Source: JABDBK01 sp964533645 (GTDB lineage Bacteria; Pseudomonadota; Gammaproteobacteria; DSM-16500). Taken from it: 11,221 bases of DNA. Shown here in pieces: positions 1 through 6,732 of this stretch. A model generated the notes under the pieces. That model ran no database searches and was not told where the DNA came from. It worked only from the letters and a program-made list of their open reading frames with translations. Position 1 is the first letter of the stretch. Each line of letters opens with the position of its first letter. Both the position numbers and the translations under genes were made by a program. The stretch covers positions 1 through 11,221 of the forward strand of contig CAZHMQ010000069.1 in assembly GCA_964533645.1 (NCBI GenBank), in the 5' to 3' direction.

Positions 1-1019
1 CCTTGTGGATGTTTCCTATGGCGATTGCTTGTGGAAATACTTTTGTTTTAAAACCGTCTGAAAAAGATCCCTCATGTGCTATACGAATTGTTGAGCTTGC
101 AAAAGAAGCAGGTATTCCTGACGGTGTTATTAATGTAGTGCAAGGCGATAAAGTTGCAGTCGATGCATTAATCACGCATCCAGATGTCAAAGCAATCAGC
201 TTTGTAGGTTCCACACCCATCGCAGAATATGTATATAAAACAGGAACAGCACATGGTAAGCGAGTGCAAGCATTTGCGGGAGCCAAAAATCATTGTATTG
301 TGATGCCAGATGCAGATATAGATCCAGCAGTGGATGCTATTGTAGGCGCTGCTTATGGATCAGCAGGCGAACGTTGTATGGCAATTTCGGTTGTTATTGT
401 GGTAGGTGATCAATTAGCTGATGCTTTGATTGCTAAAATAAAAAATCGCGTTCAGACATTAAAAGTAGGACCGGGTGATCAACCAGGTATTGAAATGGGT
501 CCACTCATTACAAAAGCCCATTGGGACAAAGTAAAATCTTATGTGGATTTAGGTATTGAAGAAGGCGCGGATTTAGTGATAGACGGGCGTGATTTCAAGA
601 TGCAGCAAGGATTTTTTATGGGCGCTTGTTTATTTGATCATGTGCTGACTAAGATGCGTATTTATCAAGAAGAAATATTTGGTCCTGTTTTATCTATCGT
701 GCGTGCACCAGATTTTGATACGGCATTAAAAATGGTTAATGAACATGAATTTGGTAATGGCACAGCTATTTATACGCGTGATGGTAATACGGCGAGAACA
801 TTTGCAACACGTGTTCAAGTGGGCATGGTGGGTATCAATATTCCTATACCTGTACCGGTTGCTTACCATAGTTTTGGTGGTTGGAAACGTTCTATGTTTG
901 GCGACATTACGATGCACGGACCTGAAAGCATACAGTTTTTTACAAAATTAAAAACAGTCACTCAACGATGGCTTAAAAGCACAAAAGGTTCAGAGTTTGT
1001 GATGCCTACACATTCATAA
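1..1019 (+). CDS. mmsA: Methylmalonate-semialdehyde dehydrogenase (CoA-acylating), 5' end missing
   Basis: Oxidises (methyl)malonate semialdehyde with NAD+ and CoA to propionyl-CoA or acetyl-CoA, the last step of valine catabolism; cytosolic. The frame is open at the window edge (first whole codon at 3). The visible 338 residues lack roughly the first 160 of a family of about 500. Seen: the NAD-binding stretch GNTFVLKPSEKDPS near visible residue 11, FVGSTPI near 67, and catalytic Cys125 in GERCMA. GAKNH at 93-97 has Asn where ordinary aldehyde dehydrogenases carry the general-base Glu, which is typical of this CoA-dependent subfamily. Also seen are EEIFGPVLS near 223 and the diagnostic C-terminal run NIPIPVPVAYHSFGGWK from 279. 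It is followed after 84 bp by mmsB, the order known from the Pseudomonas mmsAB operon. Family assignment is firm; the true start is outside the window. Confidence 0.96.
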   Translation, partial: LWMFPMAIACGNTFVLKPSEKDPSCAIRIVELAKEAGIPDGVINVVQGDKVAVDALITHPDVKAISFVGSTPIAEYVYKTGTAHGKRVQAFAGAKNHCIVMPDADIDPAVDAIVGAAYGSAGERCMAISVVIVVGDQLADALIAKIKNRVQTLKVGPGDQPGIEMGPLITKAHWDKVKSYVDLGIEEGADLVIDGRDFKMQQGFFMGACLFDHVLTKMRIYQEEIFGPVLSIVRAPDFDTALKMVNEHEFGNGTAIYTRDGNTARTFATRVQVGMVGINIPIPVPVAYHSFGGWKRSMFGDITMHGPESIQFFTKLKTVTQRWLKSTKGSEFVMPTHS

Positions 1020-1027
1020 CCGCGCTT

Positions 1028-1064
1028 CCCTTCTCTCGGAGCGCTTTTTGCGAGGGGAGAAGGG
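1028..1064. repeat. Interrupted stem-loop between mmsA and mmsB
   Basis: CCCTTCTC at 1028-1035 is the exact complement of GAGAAGGG at 1057-1064. The inner TCG/CGA (1036-1038 with 1051-1053) can continue the stem past a GGG bulge. The strand after it reads GGGTAAGGGATGAGGG, a style of purine-rich string that recurs between genes in many gammaproteobacteria. No T-run follows, so it is unlikely to be a strong terminator. It may be a dispersed repeat or a processing or stability hairpin inside the mmsAB message. Confidence 0.5.
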
Positions 1065-1103
1065 TAAGGGATGAGGGTTTAGAGTTTTACTCGGAGATTA
1101 TAA

Positions 1104-1994
1104 ATGGAAAAAATTTGTTTTATAGGTCTTGGCCATATGGGTAATCCTATGGCGCATCAGCTATTAAAAGCCGGATATCAATTAAAAGTGTACGATATTG
1201 TTTCTCATGTGATGCAGGCTATAGTCGATCAGGGTGCAATGGCTCTGACTTCAGACATGGGAGGTGTAGAAGATGCTGATGTGATTATAACGATGCTGCA
1301 AACAGGACAACAAGTAAGTGATGTTTGTTTGGGGACGAACGGATTATTTGCAAAAACAAAGAAAAATACATTATATATTGATTGTTCTTCGATTGATATT
1401 TCTGTAACACGTCAATTGCATTATGCGGCAGAGACTACTGGTATCCTCATGGTTGATGCACCTGTGTCAGGTGGTGTGGCAGGTGCAGAGTCTGCGACAT
1501 TAACTTTTATGGTGGGTGGAGACGCAGAGGCTTTTTTACGAGCTAAGCTTATATTAGGGAAGATGGGTACAAAAATTGTACATGCCGGCCCAGCTGGCTT
1601 AGGGCAGGCTGCTAAGATATGCAATAACCTTATTCTTGGTATATCTATGATCGCGGTTTCTGAAGGTTTTTCCTTGGCAGATAAATTGGGTCTCGATGCG
1701 AAGAAGTTTTTTGAAATTGCGTCAAATGCTTCTTCTCAATGTTGGTCTATGTCAAAATATTGCCCATTCCCTGGTGTCATTGATAAGGCACCCTCAAATA
1801 ATGGCTATGAACCAGGGTTTATGGCAAAAATGATGTTAAAAGATCTATTGTTAGGATTGCATGCTGCCGAAGTTGTAAATGCTTCTATCCCTCTGGGTAG
1901 TGCTGCAACCGAACTTTATTCCATGTTTGTGAATCAAGGTAATGGAGAAATGGATTTTTCCGGTATTATCAAAATGATAGGAAATTATCCTTAA
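1104..1994 (+). CDS. mmsB: 3-hydroxyisobutyrate dehydrogenase
   Basis: NAD-dependent oxidation of 3-hydroxyisobutyrate to methylmalonate semialdehyde, the substrate of the preceding mmsA; cytosolic. The 296 residues match the usual length. Seen: Rossmann motif GLGHMG at 8-13; Asp31 at the end of the second strand (favouring NAD+ over NADP+); substrate motif DAPVSGG at 118-124; GLGQAAKICNN at 165-175 with the catalytic Lys171; and the C-terminal helical domain with MLKDL near 244. The ATG at 1104 follows GGAG (1093-1096) by 7 nt. Position and pathway logic indicate co-transcription with mmsA. The wider beta-hydroxyacid dehydrogenase family includes tartronate-semialdehyde reductases, but the mmsA neighbour makes this function by far the most likely. 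Confidence 0.93.
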   Translation: MEKICFIGLGHMGNPMAHQLLKAGYQLKVYDIVSHVMQAIVDQGAMALTSDMGGVEDADVIITMLQTGQQVSDVCLGTNGLFAKTKKNTLYIDCSSIDISVTRQLHYAAETTGILMVDAPVSGGVAGAESATLTFMVGGDAEAFLRAKLILGKMGTKIVHAGPAGLGQAAKICNNLILGISMIAVSEGFSLADKLGLDAKKFFEIASNASSQCWSMSKYCPFPGVIDKAPSNNGYEPGFMAKMMLKDLLLGLHAAEVVNASIPLGSAATELYSMFVNQGNGEMDFSGIIKMIGNYP

Positions 1995-2087
1995 TTACCT
2001 AAATTCTGATATGCACTTAAGAGACTTTGAGGTATGATTCTCCGAGTATAAAGATTAATGATTATCAAAATAGGAAATTGAATTTTA

Positions 2088-3014
2088 ATGAGAAAATGGC
2101 ATCATTCCATATTCCGCTGGTTTTCAAATAATAGTGAGAGCAATACTAACATTGACACAGTCGAGAACAAAATTGATTGGGTTAGAGCTATTCCTTTTAT
2201 TTTAATAAATTTATCCTGCCTGTGTGCTTTTGTCGTAGGGTTTAGTTGGGTTGCTCTGATTACAGCATTAGTTGTCTGTTATATAAGAGTTTTTTCTCTA
2301 ACCGCATTTTATCATCGATATTTTTCCCATCGAGCGTTTAAAACAAATCGTTTTTGGCAATTTATTTTTGCTATTTTTGGTGCGAGTGCGGTGCAAAGAG
2401 GACCTTTGTGGTGGGCAGCACATCATCGTAGACATCATGCGACAGCAGATGAAGTCGAGGATGCACATTCCCCGCTTCATCATGGATTTTGGTGGAGTCA
2501 TATGGGTTGGTTTTTGTCAAAGCAAAACTATTTCTATGATTCAAAAAATATAAGCGACTTGGTTAAATATCCAGAGTTGGTTTTTTTAGATCGTTTTGAT
2601 GTGTTTATTCCTATATTACTTGGCGTGAGTATGTATGGATTCGGTGAAGCATTACATTACCTTGCTCCTTCATTAGGTACAAACGGATGGCAAATGCTCA
2701 TTTGGGGATTTAGCATTTCAACTATTATGTTATTTCATATTACCGTTTGTATTAATTCCATAGCACATAAATTTGGTAAGAAAAGTTATAAAACTAAAGA
2801 TAATAGTCGCAATAATTGGTTCTTGGCTTTGCTTACTTTTGGGGAAGGTTGGCATAATAATCATCATTATTATCCAGCTTCTGCAAGACAAGGGTTTCAT
2901 TTTTGGCAAATTGATATAACTTATTATATTCTTGTGCTTTTTAAAAAGATGGGAATGATATGGGATGTTAAAGTAGTTCCTGAACAAGTATTACATTCTA
3001 ATCGAATAAATTAA
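2088..3014 (+). CDS. Acyl-CoA/acyl-lipid delta-9-type desaturase, membrane bound
   Basis: Di-iron integral-membrane desaturase of the SCD/Ole1 family, introducing a cis double bond into a long acyl chain using O2 and an electron donor; inner membrane. The 308 residues show all three histidine boxes: HRYFSH at 76-81, HRRHH at 113-117 and HNNHH at 256-260. They also show Asn223 and His227 (NSIAH), which correspond to the extra metal ligands of mammalian SCD1. Hydrophobic segments lie near 34-68, 88-103, 172-190 and 203-222. Start ATG 2088 has only a modest AGGA (2072-2075), 12 nt upstream. No fused cytochrome b5 or ferredoxin domain is present, so electrons must come from elsewhere. The next gene, a CFA-family methyltransferase in the same direction, uses unsaturated chains as substrate. 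Whether the chain is attached to CoA or to phospholipid cannot be told from sequence. Confidence 0.92.
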   Translation: MRKWHHSIFRWFSNNSESNTNIDTVENKIDWVRAIPFILINLSCLCAFVVGFSWVALITALVVCYIRVFSLTAFYHRYFSHRAFKTNRFWQFIFAIFGASAVQRGPLWWAAHHRRHHATADEVEDAHSPLHHGFWWSHMGWFLSKQNYFYDSKNISDLVKYPELVFLDRFDVFIPILLGVSMYGFGEALHYLAPSLGTNGWQMLIWGFSISTIMLFHITVCINSIAHKFGKKSYKTKDNSRNNWFLALLTFGEGWHNNHHYYPASARQGFHFWQIDITYYILVLFKKMGMIWDVKVVPEQVLHSNRIN

Positions 3015-3023
3015 CGTGAATTC

Positions 3024-3057
3024 GATCCCGGACAAACAAAAAACGTTTTCCGGGATC
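3024..3057. terminator. Perfect 9-bp hairpin after the desaturase gene
   Basis: GATCCCGGA at 3024-3032 pairs exactly with TCCGGGATC at 3049-3057 across a 16-nt A-rich loop, starting 9 bp after the desaturase stop. No run of T follows on either strand, so intrinsic termination is doubtful. It may instead be an mRNA 3'-end stabiliser or a small palindromic repeat. Confidence 0.42.
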
Positions 3058-3121
3058 TGTTCAACACCTCAGTCAGTATAGTAGAATTATAAACAGCCCA
3101 CAGTCCCTGATCTTCTAAATG

Positions 3122-3127
3122 AGAAGG
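3122..3127 (+). promoter_or_regulatory. Ribosome binding site that fixes the CFA-family start
   Basis: AGAAGG lies 9 nt before the ATG at 3137. In-frame ATGs at 3119 and 3128 also exist, but 3119 has no purine-rich box before it and overlaps this site, and 3128 directly abuts it. The ATG at 3137 is therefore the best supported start. Confidence 0.65.
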
Positions 3128-3136
3128 ATGCTCATC

Positions 3137-4363
3137 ATGTTAGAACTGGAGATGGAAAAAAAAGCGTTACCTACATTATTTCAAAAATGTATTTTTAAAA
3201 TATTACGCACACTGCAATACGGAAATATTACGATCTTAGACGGCATGAATACATATGATTTTCATGCCGATCAATCATTGAATGACTGTCATGTTATCGT
3301 TACTGTTCACGATAAAAAATTCTATAAAGCGATTTTCCTAAATGGTAGTAATGGAGCAGCAGATAGTTATATAAATGGTTATTGGGATGTAAATGATTTA
3401 GAAAAATTACTTGAAATAATTATTAAAAATAAAAAAGCTTTTGGTGATTTTGATAAAGGTATTGCAAGACTGACAAATATTACGACAAATATGGCTAATT
3501 ATTTTAGTAAAAATAATAAATACAGGGCGAAACAAAATATTTTAGCACATTATGATTTAGGTAATGATTTCTTTGAAAGTTTTCTTGATGAAACTATGCT
3601 TTATTCTTCGGCCGTTTACGTTGAAAATTCAGATGATTTATATCAAGCTTCACTCAATAAATTAAAAATAATTTGTGAACATTTACAACTTAATAACAAA
3701 GATCACTTGCTTGAGATAGGAAGTGGTTGGGGTGGGCTAGCGATTTATGCGGCTAAACATCATGGCTGTAAAGTGACTACAACGACTATTTCTGATAAAC
3801 AATACCTGTACGTTAAAAATAAAATAGCACAATTGGGTCTGGAAAATAACATTACCTTATTGAATAAAGATTATCGTGATTTGACAGGTAGCTATGACAA
3901 AATTGTTTCGGTAGAAATGATTGAAGCAGTGGGTTATAAAGACTTTGATGCTTATTTTAAAAAATGCGGTCAATTGCTGAAAAGTGGCGGATTGATTTTG
4001 TTACAAGCTATTGTCATTAATGATCACTCCTATCATCAGGCAAAAAACAGCATAGATTTTATTAAAAAATATATTTTTCCAGGTGGATGCTTGCCATCTA
4101 TACAAGTCATCTATCATTCGGTATCACATAATACACAATTTCAATTAATGCATCTTAATGATATAGGTAAACATTATGTTAAAACGTTGCGTGATTGGTT
4201 AGCTCGTTTTAATAAAAATATAGATCTTATAAAATCATTAGGCTATTCAGAGCCATTCATCCGCATGTGGCGTTACTATTTATGCTATTGTGCGGCAGGT
4301 TTTAATCAAGCTTATATCAGTGATGTGCATTGTGTGTGGAAAAATAATCCTCGTAACCGCTGA
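3137..4363 (+). CDS. Cyclopropane-fatty-acyl-phospholipid synthase family methyltransferase
   Basis: SAM-dependent enzyme that transfers a methyl or methylene group to the double bond of an unsaturated acyl chain in phospholipid; acts at the membrane surface. From the ATG at 3137 it has 408 residues. Seen, numbered from that ATG: HYDLGND at 138-144; SAM-binding EIGSGWGG at 193-200; EMIEAVG at 260-266 with the conserved Glu; YIFPGGCLPS near 312; and WRYYLCYCAAGF near the end. The position of the E. coli Cfa bicarbonate-binding Cys (YSCAY) reads YSSAV here, and the residue after the conserved Glu is Ala rather than His. These features mark a proteobacterial paralogue class often found in lipid-modification operons, not classic Cfa. 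It may make a cyclopropane, a methyl-branched or another modified chain. The adjacent desaturase could supply the substrate. Confidence 0.9.
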   Translation: MLELEMEKKALPTLFQKCIFKILRTLQYGNITILDGMNTYDFHADQSLNDCHVIVTVHDKKFYKAIFLNGSNGAADSYINGYWDVNDLEKLLEIIIKNKKAFGDFDKGIARLTNITTNMANYFSKNNKYRAKQNILAHYDLGNDFFESFLDETMLYSSAVYVENSDDLYQASLNKLKIICEHLQLNNKDHLLEIGSGWGGLAIYAAKHHGCKVTTTTISDKQYLYVKNKIAQLGLENNITLLNKDYRDLTGSYDKIVSVEMIEAVGYKDFDAYFKKCGQLLKSGGLILLQAIVINDHSYHQAKNSIDFIKKYIFPGGCLPSIQVIYHSVSHNTQFQLMHLNDIGKHYVKTLRDWLARFNKNIDLIKSLGYSEPFIRMWRYYLCYCAAGFNQAYISDVHCVWKNNPRNR

Positions 4364-4390
4364 AGAATTACCAATCCTCTTTATGTCATT

Positions 4391-4438
4391 CAGGGCGATC
4401 GGGCTAAAAATCGAACAATTTTTAGCCCGATCGCCCTG
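4391..4438. repeat. Perfect 21-bp inverted repeat hairpin
   Basis: The left arm 4391-4411 (starting CAGGGCGATCGGGCT) and the right arm 4418-4438 are exact reverse complements around a 6-nt loop, CGAACA. Flanking ATGTCAT and ATGGCAT allow the stem to extend with mismatches. It begins 28 bp after the CFA-family stop and is much more GC-rich than its surroundings. The A-run and T-run are both inside the stem near the loop, so it is not a textbook terminator in either direction, although such a strong hairpin may still end or protect a transcript. It could be a copy of a dispersed palindromic element. Confidence 0.8.
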
Positions 4439-4532
4439 TTATGGCATCACATTTTTAAGTCATTAGTTGCTTTATATAAGATCATTATGCTACAGTTAGT
4501 GTAAATTTCGATCAAGTAACAGTTTGCATTAC

Positions 4533-4537
4533 GAGGA
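4533..4537 (+). promoter_or_regulatory. Ribosome binding site supporting a GTG start for kinase 1
   Basis: GAGGA at 4533-4537 lies 8 nt before GTG 4546. The resulting N-terminus MAL matches the MAL of the paralogous kinase 2, which starts with ATG, so the GTG start is well supported. Confidence 0.7.
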
Positions 4538-4545
4538 TTACAATA

Positions 4546-5700
4546 GTGGCATTAAATCGCTTATCAACAATATTGATCAAAACTAAATTTTCTGAAGATC
4601 AAAAAAAAACTCCGCCATTAGATGAGATTCAATATAGTGAAATCACGATCGACAAAATATTAGGTGGTGGAGCGGTATCAACAGTGTATTTAGGTCATTA
4701 TAAAAAGGAACAAGTGGTAATTAAATGTTATAGTTATGATAAAATAGATCCTTCATTATATCCCATCATGGATGAACATTTTTTTCAAGAATTGAATACA
4801 CTTAAAGCAATTTTTCCTTCAAAGTATGTAGTGAATCCTGTGGGATATTGTCAAAAGACTCTGATGACTCCAGCTATATTACTAATGGAATATGCAGAAC
4901 ATGGCTCTTTAGAGGATTATTTATGCGAGAATACTTCAACTTTCATCCAGGCGATGGATATTGTAAATGATGTTGCTTTAGGTCTTTTAAGATTATTAGA
5001 AGTCAATATGGTTCATAGAGATATTAAAACGGCAAATATACTTCTTACTAAAGATTTTCGAGCAAAAATATGTGATTTTGACTTAGCTAGAAGTAAAGAT
5101 ATAAGAGTAGATGAAGAAATTAAACTTGCAGGAAGCTCATTTAATTTAGCTCCCGAATATTATCTTTCTGCAGAATTCAAATTAAAGAAAGACGGATTGT
5201 CAGCCGCAGACGTTTTTAGTTTTGGCGTAGTTTTAATGGATATATTTTTCAATAAAAATAATATCCTTTTTTATCGATATCAAGGTTTATATGCCGAAGG
5301 TTATCGTTTAGATCGTAAAAGCGAACCAAAAGATAAAGTATCTTTACTGCATCAAATGATCGGTAGTGCGGATTTTCCTATAGTTCCTGAATGTTATCGG
5401 GAAGAAATTAAGCATATTATTGAATCATGTATTGGTGAAAATCCTGCTAACAGAGCATCTATGGAATCAGTTCAGCATCGATTACAAGACATTGTTAATA
5501 GGCTTCATCCACAACCTTCAGCCCCCGTAGTAGACCAGCAAACAGCACTATCTGTGTACAGTAGAATTAATGCTGGAACTGCATACTCTTTAGCGACAAC
5601 ATTTTTTATGGCAACAAGAGGTACACGATTAGTATTTGCTAATAATCGTCCAAGACAAGCCGTATTAAGGGCTCAGGGACATACGTGTGTACTTTTGTAA
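4546..5700 (+). CDS. Eukaryote-like Ser/Thr (TKL-like) protein kinase with C-terminal CaaX box, kinase 1
   Basis: Predicted phosphotransferase, 384 residues, probably a translocated effector (inference). Kinase domain about 34-318: glycine-rich loop GGGAVSTV at 40-47, VVIK with Lys60, likely alpha-C Glu82, hinge MEYAEHGSLEDYL from 114, catalytic HRDIKTAN at 157-164, DFD at 177-179 in place of DFG, APE at 202-204, ADVFSFG at 221-227 and NRAS with Arg303. HRD, Lys and Asn are intact, so activity is plausible despite DFD. No transmembrane segment or PASTA domain is seen, unlike bacterial PknB types. A linker of about 60 residues, arginine-rich at its end, leads to the C-terminal CVLL, a CaaX motif of the type recognised by eukaryotic geranylgeranyltransferase I. 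It is paralogous to kinase 2 at 6843. A hairpin precedes it and a nested hairpin follows, so it is probably its own transcription unit. Host target unknown. Confidence 0.9.
   Translation: MALNRLSTILIKTKFSEDQKKTPPLDEIQYSEITIDKILGGGAVSTVYLGHYKKEQVVIKCYSYDKIDPSLYPIMDEHFFQELNTLKAIFPSKYVVNPVGYCQKTLMTPAILLMEYAEHGSLEDYLCENTSTFIQAMDIVNDVALGLLRLLEVNMVHRDIKTANILLTKDFRAKICDFDLARSKDIRVDEEIKLAGSSFNLAPEYYLSAEFKLKKDGLSAADVFSFGVVLMDIFFNKNNILFYRYQGLYAEGYRLDRKSEPKDKVSLLHQMIGSADFPIVPECYREEIKHIIESCIGENPANRASMESVQHRLQDIVNRLHPQPSAPVVDQQTALSVYSRINAGTAYSLATTFFMATRGTRLVFANNRPRQAVLRAQGHTCVLL
5686..5697 (+). other. C-terminal CaaX prenylation motif CVLL (kinase 1)
   Basis: Codons TGT GTA CTT TTG encode Cys381-Val-Leu-Leu directly before TAA. 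The preceding 25 residues contain several arginines, a basic context that helps membrane binding in prenylated GTPases. Leu at the last position favours geranylgeranylation by eukaryotic enzymes; bacteria lack CaaX prenyltransferases. Confidence 0.7.
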
Positions 5701-5704
5701 GATT

Positions 5705-5762
5705 ATCCTAGATTCAGCATCTTAAGCAGTCTCGCTACGGCTTCTACTGCCGAATCTAGGAT
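5705..5762. terminator. Nested stem-loop element after kinase 1
   Basis: ATCCTAGATTC at 5705-5715 pairs exactly with GAATCTAGGAT at 5752-5762. Inside, GCAGT at 5726-5730 pairs with ACTGC at 5746-5750. A short T-rich stretch, TATTTGCTTG, follows on the plus strand. It starts 4 bp after the kinase 1 stop, so a terminator role is likely. The 11-bp terminal inverted repeats bounding a 58-bp unit could also be a small dispersed element. Confidence 0.55.
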
Positions 5763-5788
5763 TATTTGCTTGATCCGTTGTGTAATGA

Positions 5789-5818
5789 TTGAAATCAATT
5801 GTGAATGCAGGCTTATGT
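5789..5818 (+). promoter_or_regulatory. Possible sigma-70 promoter for the HU gene
   Basis: TTGAAA at 5789-5794 (four of six against TTGACA) and TTATGT or TATGTT at 5813-5819 are separated by 18-19 bp. They lie between the terminator-like element after kinase 1 and the HU start. The spacing is slightly long and the -10 box imperfect. Confidence 0.35.
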
Positions 5819-5821
5819 TTG

Positions 5822-5848
5822 GTAAAATTATTTTTTAATTTTACGGAG
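5822..5848 (+). promoter_or_regulatory. AT-rich leader hairpin abutting the HU ribosome binding site
   Basis: GTAAAATTA at 5822-5830 pairs perfectly with TAATTTTAC at 5836-5844 around a TTTTT loop. The Shine-Dalgarno GGAG at 5845-5848 begins at the very next base, 7 nt before the ATG. The hairpin could modulate ribosome access or mRNA stability, or the palindrome could be a protein-binding site in DNA. No function is demonstrated by sequence alone. Confidence 0.5.
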
Positions 5849-5855
5849 TTGACAT

Positions 5856-6140
5856 ATGACGAAGGCAGAATTAGTAGCAATGATCGCTGAAAAAGCAGGT
5901 CTCACCAAAATGCAAGCAGAAAGTGCTTTTAGCGCGACATTTGAAACTATTGCGGAACTTATGAAACAGCAACAAAAAGTGATGATTGCAGGATTTGGTG
6001 GATTTTCAACAAAAGTACGTGCAGAACGAAAAGGTCGTAATCCATCTTCTGGACAAGAAATCATTATTCCAAAAGCTATTGTTGCCAATTTTAAACCAGC
6101 AACACAATTGAAAGAAACGATTAATGATCAGGCACAATAA
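5856..6140 (+). CDS. HU family nucleoid DNA-binding protein
   Basis: Small histone-like protein, 94 residues, matching the usual 90-100; binds and bends DNA as a dimer. Seen: the N-terminal helical pair beginning MTKAELVAMIAEKAG, then GFGGF at 46-50. The positively charged beta-arm runs about 51-75 with RNP at 61-63, whose proline is the one that intercalates in HU/IHF, and the protein closes on the NFKPATQLK strand and C-terminal helix. GGAG with 7-nt spacing supports the ATG. Only 28 bp separate it from the VOC protein gene, so the two are probably co-transcribed. It differs from consensus HU (for example MIAGFGGFSTK), so it may be a second, divergent HU copy rather than the main hupB; IHF is less likely from the arm sequence. 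Confidence 0.93.
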   Translation: MTKAELVAMIAEKAGLTKMQAESAFSATFETIAELMKQQQKVMIAGFGGFSTKVRAERKGRNPSSGQEIIIPKAIVANFKPATQLKETINDQAQ

Positions 6141-6168
6141 ATCGTAATTTATTAAGGAAATCAAAAAC

Positions 6169-6708
6169 ATGGTAAGGACGAAGAAAAAATCTTCAAAAGT
6201 AAAAAAAGTTGCAGTTAAAAAAACCGTAAAAAGAAAAACTAAAAAAGTGTCTCCTATTCCAAAAGGATATCACACCGTTACCCCTTATTTAATTGTCAAT
6301 GGCGGCATGCGTGCTATTGAGTTTTATAAGAAAGCATTCGGTGCGAAAGCGACACTTTGTATGGAGCATGATGGAAAGCTGGCTCACGCTGAATTAACCA
6401 TGGGTGATTCCAAAATTATGTTAAGCGATGGTTGTCCAGAAATGAAAACACACACTCCTAAAGAACTTGGCGGTTCGCCTGTGAGTATTTGTCTCTATGT
6501 TAAAAATGTGGATGCTGTGGTCAAACAAGCAGTTAAAGCGGGAGCTAAACTTATTCGAGCTGTTGAAAATCAATTTTATGGTGATCGTAGTGGCGGAGTC
6601 GAAGACCCTTTTGGTCATCAATGGTATATTGCTACCCATATTGAAGATTTAACGAAGGCTCAACTTAAGAAGCGTGCAGCAGAGTTCTCCCATAAAAAAT
6701 CATCTTGA
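6169..6708 (+). CDS. VOC (glyoxalase/PhnB-like) protein with lysine-rich N-terminal tail
   Basis: 179 residues. Residues 3-27 form a strongly basic tail (about 12 Lys and 2 Arg in KKK, VKK and KRK clusters), like the tails of bacterial histone-H1-like proteins. From residue 29 a vicinal-oxygen-chelate domain follows: IPKGYHTVTPYLIV, the AIEFYKKAFGA signature near 49-59, HAEL with His73, and VEDPFGHQW at 144-152. The core matches PhnB/YdhR-like glyoxalase-bleomycin-resistance proteins, whose substrates are mostly unknown. AAGGAA at 6154-6159 with 9-nt spacing supports the start. The neighbouring HU gene and the basic tail together suggest nucleic-acid association (inference). The tail could alternatively act as a nuclear-localisation-like signal if the protein were exported. 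A terminator follows. Confidence 0.85.
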   Translation: MVRTKKKSSKVKKVAVKKTVKRKTKKVSPIPKGYHTVTPYLIVNGGMRAIEFYKKAFGAKATLCMEHDGKLAHAELTMGDSKIMLSDGCPEMKTHTPKELGGSPVSICLYVKNVDAVVKQAVKAGAKLIRAVENQFYGDRSGGVEDPFGHQWYIATHIEDLTKAQLKKRAAEFSHKKSS

Positions 6709-6732
6709 TGGAAAATAATTCAACATCGTTTC

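Noticed and set aside
1088..2048. TACTCGGAGA at 1088-1097 and its exact inverse TCTCCGAGTA at 2039-2048 flanking mmsB.
   Set aside because: A 10-bp inverted match is expected many times by chance in 11 kb, and the first copy contains the mmsB ribosome site.
3119..3136. ATG at 3119 or 3128 as the start of the CFA-family gene.
   Set aside because: The AGAAGG ribosome site lies at 3122-3127, after 3119 and with no spacing to 3128; the ATG at 3137 is correctly spaced.
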